Assembly: GCA_030411725.1 (NCBI GenBank)
Contig: MU839834.1
Location: 1,240,001 to 1,304,000, forward strand
DNA length: 64,000 bases
Direction of reading: 5' to 3'
Source of the DNA: Echria macrotheca
Lineage: Eukaryota; Ascomycota; Sordariomycetes; Sordariales; Schizotheciaceae
Below the pieces are notes generated by a model that had not been told where the DNA came from, did not search any database, and saw only the letters and a list, made by a program, of their open reading frames with translations. Of this stretch, positions 19,852 to 31,365 are shown piece after piece; position 1 is the stretch's first letter, and each line of letters begins with the position of its first letter. The translations under genes were made by a program, and so were the position numbers.

Positions 19852-22664
19852 GTTGCGAAAGGAAGAAAAAAAAGAAGAAGCGGGAGAAGGGAGTGGGAGG
19901 GAGGGGGGGCCACAAAAGATGGTCTCGTATCTACGGCGAGCGAGGAGGGCAGACGGAAGGGGGAGGGTGTGCAACGCGAAGGGATTGGAGCGTAAGCGGT
20001 CCGGGAAAGCAGCGAACAGAGTTGAACGAGCGAATCGAAGGCGCGGTCTGGCGAGCCTTGCTTCGAGAACTGGACAGGGAAGAATGAAAAAAAGCAAAAC
20101 GGAGCGGTTGCCGGGATAGAGTCAGAAGGAGGGGCATCACGCCAGTGGAGTCGGTGAGGAGGAGGGAGCGGTTTGCTCGCCTCGGGCAGAGAGTACCACC
20201 ACAGCCAGCTGGGGGGCTTCCTTTTCCGGGATGCAAACCCGCTAGCTCAGCGAGGCCCAGCTTATCTCGCTGTGCGCTGCCTGCTAGTTTAGTTACAACT
20301 CACCATCCACGAGGTGGGAGGCAGCAGAGTGCAGACGAATGGAATCGTCAAGCCATGGTGGGGTGGTGGAAAGACAAGACTGCTGCCACTGCAGTGACTG
20401 CGCAGTTAACTGTTAGTCGCGATTTACCCCGCCAACCTTTTTTGTTCGCATGCCAAGAAAACGGCCTGATGCTTCAGCCACGGCCAGCCTTGACGCGTTA
20501 GCAGAACGTCCATCAAGCAAGCGTCGACTTGTGACTAAAACCCGGCGCACAAATGCTCTCCAGCTGTGGGAGCTGCATGCATCATGTATGTACGCCATCT
20601 GCACGAGAAGCCAGGCAGCCCGTCGTCCAGGCGGTGGTCGGTCTGCATCGCGTCCCAAGATTGGATGCTGTCATGAGGGGCCAGACATGGACCGCCGACC
20701 TACCTACCGATTCCGCGTCGTTGTTGTCTCACCACAAGAGGATGCTGTTCTCGCAGAGAGAGGTATTACCGGCGCTGGTTACTCAGCTTGGCGCCAGACG
20801 TATTCTCTAGCAACAGGTTTCATCTCGGCGGTTCCTGGCTCAGTAGGCTCTCTCCACCGGACAAAATGCCTCAGCATCTAGACCAGACACGCAACCGAAG
20901 GGCTCGGTAGTTCAGTCTTTGACGCGGCCATGAAGCCCAGATCGATATCGAGATGCGGTGAATAAGTCGTGGGGCTTGGCAAACGGAATCAGGAGCGGGT
21001 CCCGTCAGCCTCGGCACCCCAGGGCGTTGAAGCCGGACGCACAGCAGCCGTGCCAGCGAGTCCCAGTGCGAGCAACCACTACAGTTGCGGGCTTATCGGA
21101 CAGGGATGGGATGTTCATTTGTCTCTACAAAAAAGCCCCCCACGATTTCTCGGTCATCGGTCGCCGTCGGTTTCCAGACGTAATGCCATCTTGTTTTGTT
21201 TTGTTTCATTGTAATGATGATAGCAAGCCGTCAAGAAACGAGTCTTCGGTTGCAAGCGCCGAGCTCGAAGACCGAGATTGTTGCCTCGTTGCCAACGAAC
21301 CGAGCTGTTGGCCTTTGGCTTATAGGTACAGTAGACACTCCGGACCTGAAGATATTCTACCGACCGGCCGGTCTTGGCGGTCATACTATGCCCACTATCC
21401 CGCGGGATGATGAGGGAGGTCAGTGTCAGCGGTAGCAGAAAAAGGGTGCGGGGAGTTGTGTAGCGACTGCCGCGCTAGAGGACAATGGCATTCTTCTTGA
21501 CCGCCTCTCTATCCAGACCTGTTTCTCGTGTCTTACCCGGGACCCAATGGCCTGTCTGGACTGCACCACTGGCGTCCGGGGAGAAACTGATAGGAAACCG
21601 TCCCTGGCTTGCAACGAGCACTACCCGATGTCGCCGCCCATTTCCGCGGCTATTTAGGACGGTCCGATGGGCGTCGGAATCGCTCGGAGGGTTCCCGGGT
21701 TTGGTCGGGACAAGGCCCAAGGGGCCCGTCGTGACGGCGCCGTAGGGCTGGGATCATGGCATCCGATACGATGCGTTTGCGTTGCGTCCGGAGACTGGAC
21801 TGGACTTCAGGCAGATCAGGTACATAGCTAAGTTACCGTTGGAGGGGCCACATGTTGGACCGACAAGAGTGATTGGCCGCGGGTGCTCGTCGTTCCCGGG
21901 AACACCGCTGCTTCGTTTCGTTTTCTCCCGCTTCTGTCACAAATCTGCATCTGGTCGCTTTGGGCCTCGTCACTGACCAGAGTCATTCGTCGGCGTGCTG
22001 CTTGCTGCTGGTCGGTCGCGCTAGGCGGAGAAACGGGTAATATCTCGAATTTTTTGTCTGCTTCCTCTCGGATGCGCCGGTAGCATGCAACCTTCTGCTT
22101 TGGGCTTTGGGTTCGGCCTGGCTGCAGCGTGTGGGTGTCCTGCCTCGCGATGAGATGATCTGCAGCATGACCCTTTCAGCTCGTTCAGCTCGATGCTGCT
22201 TGGTAGTTTCTCGAAGCTTATCGAAACCAGCTTTGGCGCAGCATACATACTACTAGCCTTGCATGTTATCGCTCTTGTCGGGAAAGGGGGGTTCACCGCC
22301 TCTCTACCCTCCGTCATCGGCGACTTGTATCTTTGAAAGGGTTGTGAGCAGCTCCGGTTTTAAGGGTTGGCCATCTGATAGTGATCTGATCCGTAGCAGC
22401 AGGCGGCGCCTCCCTCTCAAACCCCGTTTTCCACCAAGGAGGACCTTAATGGCTCAACGAGGACCTCGATGGCTCACCGAGGCATACCGAGATTGTGGCC
22501 TGAACCACTCACTGCCCGAGTAGCGGCCAGACCAACTAGACAACACAGAATACATCACCTCATCACCGTCACACATCTCAAAGACGAATATGAACAATAA
22601 TAATCATAACTCATTCACACTCACCACACCATAACATCTCATCTACAGACATATATATGCTCCC
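19852..22664. other. 2.8-kb region upstream of APT1, no gene seen
   Basis: It lies between the APT1 start and the GH47 mannosidase stop (both genes on -). Short ORFs occur on both strands, but none has a recognisable domain or splice continuation. Base composition is mixed, about half GC, with no repeat of note. Confidence 0.5.
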
Positions 22665-25600
22665 CTATAAATTCACACCCGCATCCCCCTCGTCCACAAT
22701 GATATTCCGCACCCTCACCCCCTGACTCTCGATAAAATACCGCCTCGCGAGCCCCACTCGCTCCGCCGCGGCGAGCTGGTGATACGCCTCATCACCACCT
22801 CCGACCATGACCAGTGGAATCGGATGGCGGCGCGCCATGCCGTGCGGCGTGTACTGCGTCTCGTCGAGCAATGGGCGGACGAGACCGGCGCCGGCGAGCC
22901 CTAACGCGTAGGCGCGGTAGTCGGCGTGGTCCTCTTCCTCGTCCGACACCACCACGACAAGCTGCAGGGACCGGGCTGACGGTATATAAACGGGTATGTT
23001 GGCCACCTTGGCGCTGAAGCTGCACTCGCCGCGCCGGATCACCATAATCTGGTGGTCACGCGGGGCTTCCTCGGGCAGCGGGCCGTCGCAGGCATAGCCG
23101 GCCGCGTAGACCGTCGTCCAGGGGAAGATGGCCGGGTCGACCGGGCCGAACTCGGGAAGGCGCGCGCCGGCCGGCATGTTGCCTGCCTCGGGTAGCGGGG
23201 CCGCACCTATGCCTGCCGCAGCCATGGCCGTCTGATTGATGACAAGGTTATATGGAATGGGGGTCATGATGGCTTGGAAGTCGAGGGACGAGACGATACG
23301 GTTGAGCAGCGACTTTACCTGCGAGCCGAATTCGTAGACCCGTGACAGAGTGGGCTGGCTGGCATGCTCCCCCGTTCGAGACCCCGCATTTGCGTGATGT
23401 CCATGTCGAACATCATCCTCATCTGTATCCTCTTCCTCTTCCTCCTCGGTAACCAGATCGACACGGTGCAGGTGTTGCAACTTTGTGAATACTTGGTCCG
23501 TCACCATGTTGAATCTCGGATCAGACACCTCGCCAAGGATGGCTCTGTCTAGAACGACAAACTCATCTCGGCCTAGCATGACACCGTTGACTTTAGTGAC
23601 GCGCCATTCACGCTCGCCATCCTCTTCCAGCCGCATCGTAATCTTCAGGCCGGATAGACTGGATACCCGGACTCGATCGGTGCTGAGCCGTTCCATATTC
23701 TGCGTCCCAACCATCCAGTTGAACGCACTTCCACCGACCATCTGCTGGGCGTTGGACGCAAATTCCAGCGATATTTCGGTGGGCGAAAATACCTTGGCGC
23801 ACATCCCGTCCTCGGGAAGGAGCTCAGGCGGCAGGGTCCAGGGGAACAGGGTATGATTAGACTTGGCCATGAGTTGCCCACTGATCTTGCTGGCGTCGAG
23901 ATGCGGGCCAGAATCGAGCAGTAGGTGGAGATCAAGCATCCGAGCCGCGTGGTATATATCATCCCTAGCGGCCGTCACGGACCCCGTCAACGGTACGGCA
24001 GATGGCCGCGGCGGGCAGGTGTCGGTATAGAGGTCGTCAACATGGCTGGGAGCGAGGTCCTTGCTCTGGGACGATGGCCGTGCCTTTGGCCTCTCCGATT
24101 TTGCCTTGGGGATGATGAGTGGGTGTCCCTCGGTGGTGAAAACGTAGGCGGCATCCAGCTTGTTGAGGGGGTGTGCATCATCGAACAGCAGGTACATATA
24201 CTTGGCAGTTTCTCCGAGGAAGAAGCTTTCCATGCGGTCGCTTTTCTGTCCATCCAGCACATTCTGGAGCCCGGCCCAACCGCACGGAGTCCAGCAACGC
24301 CGCGTAATGTCCCGCAGAACCATCTCGCCGACGTAGAGATACCACGGATCCTTGGTGGCGCGATATAGGTGGTAAACGGATTCGATAAACTCGGGCCTGA
24401 GCGGCCACCAACCCAGGCCGCCTTCGACCGTCTTGTCCCGGATGGACCAGCGCTCGGGAAGGGCCGCGTACCGGGTCCAGATAGCCGCATAGAGCAAATT
24501 TGTCTCAATGGCTTCGTCCACCTCGCCGGCCAGGACCAGCAGGCCAGAGTAATACGCGCCTAAGCTGTCAACCCAATTCGAGGCTAGGGATCCGGTCCAC
24601 AAGTTGACGTTCTCGTAATGAGGATGATCTTTATCGCTGTACAGGTGTCGCTTGATGGCAGCATGAGCATGATGCCAGGCTTCTAGAAACGAGTCGGGAG
24701 AGTTTTCTTCATCACTGAGAGGCGTGAATAAGTCATTGGGGTCCATCCAATCGCCGTGACGCATGGGAGCAGTACGGTTGGGAAGCTCATGACCAGAAAG
24801 CAAGATATGCGTCTTCAAAGCATACTCAAAAAAACTGTCAGCACCGGCGCCGATAACAGAGTAGGCTCCTATCCAATGACCCTGTTCCGCGTCCACGCCG
24901 GCTCCGATGAGACCGATCTGGCTCTTGCGATACCACACGGCCCAAAAGGCACGCTTGGCAAGCTGCTCAAAGCGAGGGTCGCCAGTGAGGCGACTCAGCA
25001 CGGTGAACTCAAGCACCAAGGATCCAGCGCCGGCACTGCATGTCTCCGTTATCTCAACCGGCCCGGTGGCACCCGTTGCTCCGGCGGCGGATCCATGCAG
25101 CGGTGAGTTAGCATAGAACGGAATGCCATGACGCAGGTTCACCCGCGGGTACGGCATGCCAGTCTTGGTATAAAACGCGGGAAGAAGGCGCTGGGCCAGA
25201 TCCAGGGCCAGGCGGAGCAACTGCCCGTCATACTTGAGTCCATTGGGCCATGATATCGGCCTTGGATCCAAGGGGTCGTCATCGGGGTGCCGTGGATCAT
25301 ATCCAGTGATCGGTAGCGCCCCAATGGCAAACAAATGAGCGCTGAGAAGCCCGCCGACACCGCGGATTACCGTTTCGAATACCTGCACCTTGCTATCGAC
25401 GTCAAATCCGCGGCCGCGGAGCCCAATGCCCGAGGGGCCGGGTCGGCCATCGCCATACTGCTCGACCAAGGCAGCCACACCGTCCTGAAAGTCTCTCAAG
25501 GCCTTGGGGCCGGTCCCTTGCTCATCGGGTGGCGCAGAGGCGAGGATGGCGAGGGTCGAGAGGCTGTCTATCAAGGTGAGCGAGTAGTTGCCCAGGACGT

Positions 25601-25909
25601 CGTTGAGCTCGACATTGGCCGGATTCTTGGCATCGCGCGTCAAGGGGGTGCACGAGACGGGACGGAGCTTTGGGAGCGATGTCAGGTACAGCTACAAAGC
25701 AGTGACAAGTAGGGGGAGGGGGGTTGTACCTCGTCCTCGGGGAAGGCGACGCGCATGTAGTTGTCGAAGCCGTGATAGAAAAGGCCGACTGTTTCATCAC
25801 GGAGGGCCCTCACATGGCCAGGTCGCATGGCGGCCGCACCAAACCAGCGCGGCGGGACAAGAGCGAGGGCGAAGGTCAGGACCAACAGCGGGAGCCATGT
25901 GGGCGTCAT
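22665..25909 (-). CDS. MNL1: EDEM/Mnl1-type ER alpha-1,2-mannosidase (GH47) with PA domain
   Basis: Proteins of this type trim mannose from misfolded glycoproteins in the ER lumen and so mark them for ER-associated degradation. I infer exons 25730-25909 and 22665-25667, giving 1060 aa. Exon 1 encodes a signal peptide (LPLLVLTFALALVPP) and the start of the GH47 domain, ending FPEDE; exon 2 resumes with LRPVSC, matching the family pattern D-E-L-x-P-x-x-C. Further GH47 landmarks are NDVLGNYSLTLIDSLSTLAI, VQVFETVIRGVGGLLSAHL, TCSAGAGSLVLEF, WWPLRPEFIESVYHLYRATK and TTEGHP. After a low-complexity linker (Glu-rich, His) comes a C-terminal protease-associated domain at about 880-1045. The intron acceptor is CCAAAG, not YAG; an alternative TAG acceptor at 25692-25694 would make a 38-nt intron and add eight residues, which is less likely. 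Confidence 0.92.
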
Positions 25910-28900
25910 CGAGATCCGATTCGAATTTGGGGAAGGTCGTGGCTCCGACTTCCGCTGGGCGCGTCGACCGTCATCATCGCGTCTGCACCCGTCGCCGGCC
26001 AATGAGCAACGGTCCATGCCGGCAGAGGCATCACCTGGAGAGTCGGAGGCGCGGCCACATGTGGGTTGCGAAGGGCGGGCGTGGTGGCCGTGCCTGTTGT
26101 CGGCCGGTGCGTGCTCTCGAAAGGCCGAGTTTGCGTTTCTGCGATAAAAAGGTGAAGCTGTCCTTGTCGGCTGGCTGGCACACACCGGTGTGTGGCCACC
26201 TGTCAGTCACCTGTGCAGGGACATCTGTGGGGGGGCGCGGGTCTAACTAGCGGGGCTTGGCGGGGTGACCGTGGTTGTTTCACGGCACCTTCCGCTGATC
26301 CGCTTTCTTCCAGAACCACCACCACGCGGTGCGCCGTCACACCTCGTGGCCCCGTCCATCACCAACGTCAAACTTAAAGAGCAAACAAACACTCAGACGA
26401 CGTGGGGTGCATACCCCCGGCGGTCGGTCATAAGCTATGTCCGACCACACCAGCAGCATGGCATGTGTCGACCAGAAGAGGCAGGCCGGACCGCGGTTCC
26501 AGAACTTCGTGGTCCAGTGCACAAGTCTAGGTCGCTCCTGTTTGCAATTTAGTCATGGCCCAACTTGACACAACTTGACACACGCAAACAGTGCTGCCCG
26601 ACAAATACCACGTCGGCTACCGGGACCTGGCATTCTGGGAATGTGCTTTTTGATCGGTGACCGGGGCATAACTACGCCCGCCGCTTGCTTCGACGGCGAC
26701 CACCACGGCCGCCGTCCCACACTCCTGCCTCCCCGTGCCGCCGAGCGAGCCAGAAACATGCCGCGGACGGTATCCGTATCGACTGTGCGTCAATGCCCTC
26801 TCTGGTAGGATGCACCTCAGTGGGAAATTTCTTTGCTTGTTTTGATGCGCGAGGCTTTCCCACCCATTTTCCTTCTTGTGGGCTTCTACCTACTCTCTCA
26901 AATTTGTCTCGACTTTAGGCGCCACGGAAGACCCTTCCACGAAAGCTCAAGTCCTCCACCAGCCAGCCAGCCAACCAAGCAACCCGGTCGAGGCATATTT
27001 GCTCCGGGCAGGCCCAGCTGCAGGGCGAGGCGGAAGAGGAAGGTACGCAAAGAACTGGTCCAGTTCTCCCTTGAACCTCACTCCCGCCCCATCCAGCCCC
27101 GGGACTGCCGCAGATTGTGTCGTTCGATGCTGTGTGGAAAGCTAAACCCCGGCCCAGATGTACCGAGACCAGGCTCGCCGGTTCTCGACCGAGCCCGCAA
27201 CAGTGCGGCGCATTTTCTTCGTACACTGGCTGGCCACTCAATTTGTGCATCTTTCGTCTCGAACGCCCGCTGCATGGGGAGGGAAAGAATGGGAGGCGCG
27301 TCCCGTCTGCATGTAATTACCTGATCCGCCCTTCGCTCGCCAGGGAGGGAGAGTCATTGCACGTCACCGGGTTTTTGTTGTGGGAGGTTATTGGATCCGG
27401 TAGAATTCTTATAGGTTAGCTAGGCTCCAGTGCGCCACCTCATCAGTCTTTTGAGAGAGATCCATTGATCGGCAGAGGAGAGATCATGAGAGAGAGGAAA
27501 AGAACGGCCGATCAAGTCTCCGACATCTATCCGTTAGAGCGAAGTCAAGTCCCCTTTTGTGTCCAAAGGTGGGTGCTGGCTGCCCGGACAGCCATTGCAT
27601 CCGCTACGCACAAAAGGAGGGATGCCAGAAGAGGCGAGATGAACGCCTGATCCTGTTCCATCCCAAACACGCGCGCACCTGCATGTTGCATAGCTATCTC
27701 TGCCAGACGAGAGAAAAACAGAATGGGGAAGGTCTCTTCTATCCCCAATCATTGCCAAATGCCATTGTGGGGCGGGGTGGAAGGGGGTGCGTGCCAGACA
27801 GAAAAAAAAAGGGGGGGAAACATTTACTATACCTGCAACATGGGGGCAGCAGACCTCGTATCTAGAACTACTGCACCGAATCGTATGTACCTCATCAGAG
27901 AGTGAGTGTTTCTAGACAACACGCGGTCTAGTCTACCCTGTGGTGTAACACTTGTGTGCACGAGTTGTGGAAACACGATGATATAACTTTGACAGGTAAG
28001 GGAGAGAGGTGTGGTGGAATCATGAAAGGTATATACATACATACACCTTTTTTTCTAGAACTAGGGGTGCTGCTGCTCATGGTTGAAATAAATCCGAGAC
28101 GGGGTTTTTTATCGGTTGAGACACGGCAAATCCGTAGGGCTGCATCTCATCTCCAGACACGGAGCTACCAAAGTGTGTGGTGTGCGTTATTAGATTTAGA
28201 AATCTGACATTGTGTTTTTTGGGGAGAGTTATTACGGGGTGGCTGTTTCAGGGTATGCTAGCTAAGGTAGGTTATTTTGGTGTCCCACGCGACAAAACGA
28301 CCCAAACAAAACCCGAACTCAAACCTGACAACAAATGAGAGCGTGAGGCGGCGGTGGCGGATGACGACGGTTCTAGCTACGTTTTTATTTCTGATAGGTA
28401 AGTAGTTATAGCAGAGGTAGCGTCAGCATCGGCTTCCTTCCCCGCCTTTTTATACTCTACAGCAACGACAGCTTATATCTCTGTTTCCTTTTCTGTTAAT
28501 CTTCCCGCAAGTCGGAGGAATGTTGTGGAAACCTGGTTACAAGCCGTCATCTGGGGAACGGGTTGCCGAGTTCGGGTTGCCGAGTTAAACTGCCACCGAA
28601 TTTGACCCATCAGCTCCGAACATGGGACATTACCTTCCTTGTCCTCTGATTTGACATGGAAGACCGAGCTCAAAGATGGGAAATAACCCATCAAGGACGA
28701 GACCAAAAAGTGTTCTTACTAAGGCGAGGGCGGAATTCCGATGGAAACCACATGCTGTGATACCGGTACACAGCCACGAGCCACGAGGCCAGCCATGTAT
28801 GCACAATACGTGTAGACACCAAGACAAATCCGAGTCCGAGTCACACCGAGGACGCAGACAAAAAGCAAGTCTTGCGAATCTGTATGTATCCCACCCGGGA

Positions 28901-29369
28901 CATCCCAATTTATCCCGTAATAAGGTCCCGGTCTTCTTCCGGGGCCGAGGCGTTCTCCCAGGCAAAACCACGCAGGCCCGCACCTCATCCGTTTTTGGGA
29001 CTCACTCACTTGCGCCTGGGACCTAGGAAAATATCATAGATCCACGGAAAAATGACGGTCGATTGCACAAAACAGTCATGTCATGTTTGCATTGAGCAGC
29101 CTGTGTATATACCGTGCAAGTATCTACTCGGACTCATCCGTAAACCACCAGATACTCCATCGAAAGACGGGGAAGACAGGTAACCAAAGACGCCCATCCC
29201 AAAAGGTATCCAAAATTCGCGCCTCAACTCCCCGCCTCGCTTCTGGGCAGAATAAACATAAATACAGTCAGAAGAGAACAAACCAAAACCAGATATCTAA
29301 AGCCAATTTGGCTCCCAGACATTAAACAGGAAGAGACCGGAATTATGTACCCAATCTAACTCGCCCGAG
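25910..29369. other. 3.5-kb region with no supported gene
   Basis: It lies between the GH47 start (promoter side near 25.9-26.3 kb) and the 3' end of the regulator gene at 29.4 kb. No ORF on either strand shows a domain or convincing codon bias. It includes homopolymer runs (27800-27820) and AT-richer sequence around 27.9-28.5 kb. Part of 28.5-29.3 kb may be the regulator's 3' UTR. Confidence 0.5.
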
Positions 29370-31365
29370 TTAATACGCGTGTTCCTGTGCTCGTGTGTGC
29401 TGCTGCATCATCTGCTCGCATGCCTGCCTGGCTACCCGCTCGCTGCGGTGGTGGCTTAGATCGTTGGAAGAAGACTGTCCCGCACCATCCTCCTCGTAGC
29501 CCATATCCATCGTCTCGGGGCTCAGGCTTCCCTCGGTCTTGACCGGCTTGTTGAAAATCTGCTCAATGAGCTCGTTCTCCTGTTCGGATGTAAACGCAGG
29601 CGGCATGGCACCCTCATCGCCCATCATGTCAAACGGGTGATGGCGGCCATGGCCCGCTACCGAGGACACTTGGTGAGGGTGGCTTTGAAAGGAGGGATGA
29701 TGAAGACCCAGTCCGTTGGACCAGTCACCACCCATCATGGAAGCATGCGGCCCCATTTGGGAAGCCCGCCGGCGCGCAGCCTTGTTTTTTCTTCGTTGCC
29801 GTGCTCCCGTCTTCTCGTCAATTGTCGGCTCCTCGACACCCAGCTTGACCAGCATGGCCTCGATGTGTTGAGGCTTCCAGTCCCACACCCGACAGCCACC
29901 GTTCTCCTTCATCCGGGCTAGGATGAGTTGGTACCGCTTCTCTTCATAGTACTGGTGCGCCTCCCTCAGCCTCTCGATCTAGTAGCAAAGTCAGCAATTT
30001 GTTATAGCGTAGAGAACATTGATCGGTACTCACCTCACGTTTCGGCCACACACCGAACTTGGCCACGGCCCGTGATACCTTCATCTGAAGTGCAGCCTTC
30101 TCCCAGTTGCCTTGGTGCTTCTCCGAATACTTGGCCTTCATCTCCTCCCACATGCCCTTGCCCTTTTCTGAGATGAATTCCTTTCGCAGCTGGAAAAGAT
30201 ACTTGTCATCATCAGGTGCGTCGTCTCGGAGGGTAAGCTGCTCTCCGTCCTCGTCTTCCCCGAAGCCGGCACCGTCGAGCGAGCCTCCATTGGCCGCCTT
30301 TGGGGTGCGTGACGGCTTCCTGGTTGGCGACGGTCTCTTTCGTGGTTGCACTCTTCTGTTTTGAGGTAGGGGTGAAGGGTAGGCTCCGACGAAGTCCTCG
30401 ATCCTCTGGGTTCCGTCTGATCGAAACGGAGCAGGATGCGTCGGGGCGAGGATGGACGACGTCGTCCCGTCCGAGTGCATTCGGTGGTGCATCGGTGCTG
30501 CGCTTACAGGCACGTGCGAGGCTTGCTGTCTGGAGAACATATCCTGGTGATCGACGCCGACACTGGGGAATGGGGCATAGCCTGGGAAGGGATGATGCGT
30601 CACCTCGGACTCGCTCGCACCACCAGAGACTGTGAAGTGGCCGAGATACGGGTCGATGGGCGGGGGGACCTCTGCCTTGGGCGACGATGGATGGTGACCG
30701 CCTGGCGGTGACTGAGCAATGTAGGCGCCCATGTCAAAGTGAGGAGCTTCTGTGACTTGGGGATGGACCGGCATGGGCGACGAGCCCTGGCTGCTGGCGT
30801 TGATATCGTAGGAGCTGTAATACAGTTTGGATGTGTTTGGGGGAGTAGGGACCTGAGCACCCGGCATGGAGCCCGGGGCCTGGTGGTGATAGCTTCTCAT
30901 TGTCTTTGCGGCCTGCCTTTGTTGCAGAGGGGGACTCCCGGCGCCCGAGACCGGGGTTAAAAGGCTCGGGTCCGCCGCCGCAGGATAGTTGAACGAGGAC
31001 ACACGCGATACCTGCCGGCCTAGTGAGTCACTGATGCCTTGGGACGTGAAGTAGGGTGGTGAGCCGAGGCCGTGGGCGAAACGTACAGCGCTATATGAAT
31101 CGAGTTCGGGCGTGGTATAGGCCGTCGACGGTCCGCTCGAGCACGAGGTTGAGTCGCGGAGGGGGTCGACCTGAAGACGCTCGGTATGATGCGGACCTGG
31201 CGAGAGATACTGGGTGCTAACCATGTCGACGTGGGCATGCAAACATCCAGGAGGCGTGTGTGGAGGAGTGACAATGCTGTTCCGCTGCTGACCCAGTGCA
31301 AAGTGGTCGGCCGGCGGGAGGATGACCGGCAATATATGGTGGTCTTGCTGGGTGTCAGCGTTCAT
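29370..31365 (-). CDS. Probable nuclear regulatory protein with conserved basic/helical domain
   Basis: I do not recognise a named family; composition suggests a fungal transcriptional or developmental regulator. Two exons, 30034-31365 and 29370-29978, are joined in phase 0 across a 55-nt intron (GTGAGT donor, CTAG acceptor), giving 646 aa. Residues 1-330 are Pro/Ser/His/Gln-rich and disordered-looking. A basic patch (VQPRKRPSPTRKPSRTPK) precedes the conserved-looking block of about 150 residues: DKYLFQLRKEFISEKGKGMW, NWEKAALQMKVSRAVAKFGV, then after the intron IERLREAHQYYEEKRYQLIL and GCRVWDWKPQHIEAMLVKLG, with a closing basic run RQRRKNKAARRRAS. The block resembles paired helix-turn-helix/Myb-like helices, which is inference. 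ATG 31365 has an A-rich context; an in-frame upstream ATG at 31419 is possible. About 12 kb of gene-free DNA lies upstream. Confidence 0.8.

Noticed and set aside
19852..20097. N-terminal extension of the APT1 frame (additional 82 codons)
   Set aside because: Leu/Pro/Phe-rich leader-like sequence, absent from APRT proteins; ATG 19851 gives a normal start.
20236..20262. tRNA-like D-arm words (GCTAGCTCAGCGAGG)
   Set aside because: No matching acceptor, anticodon or T-arm at the needed distances.
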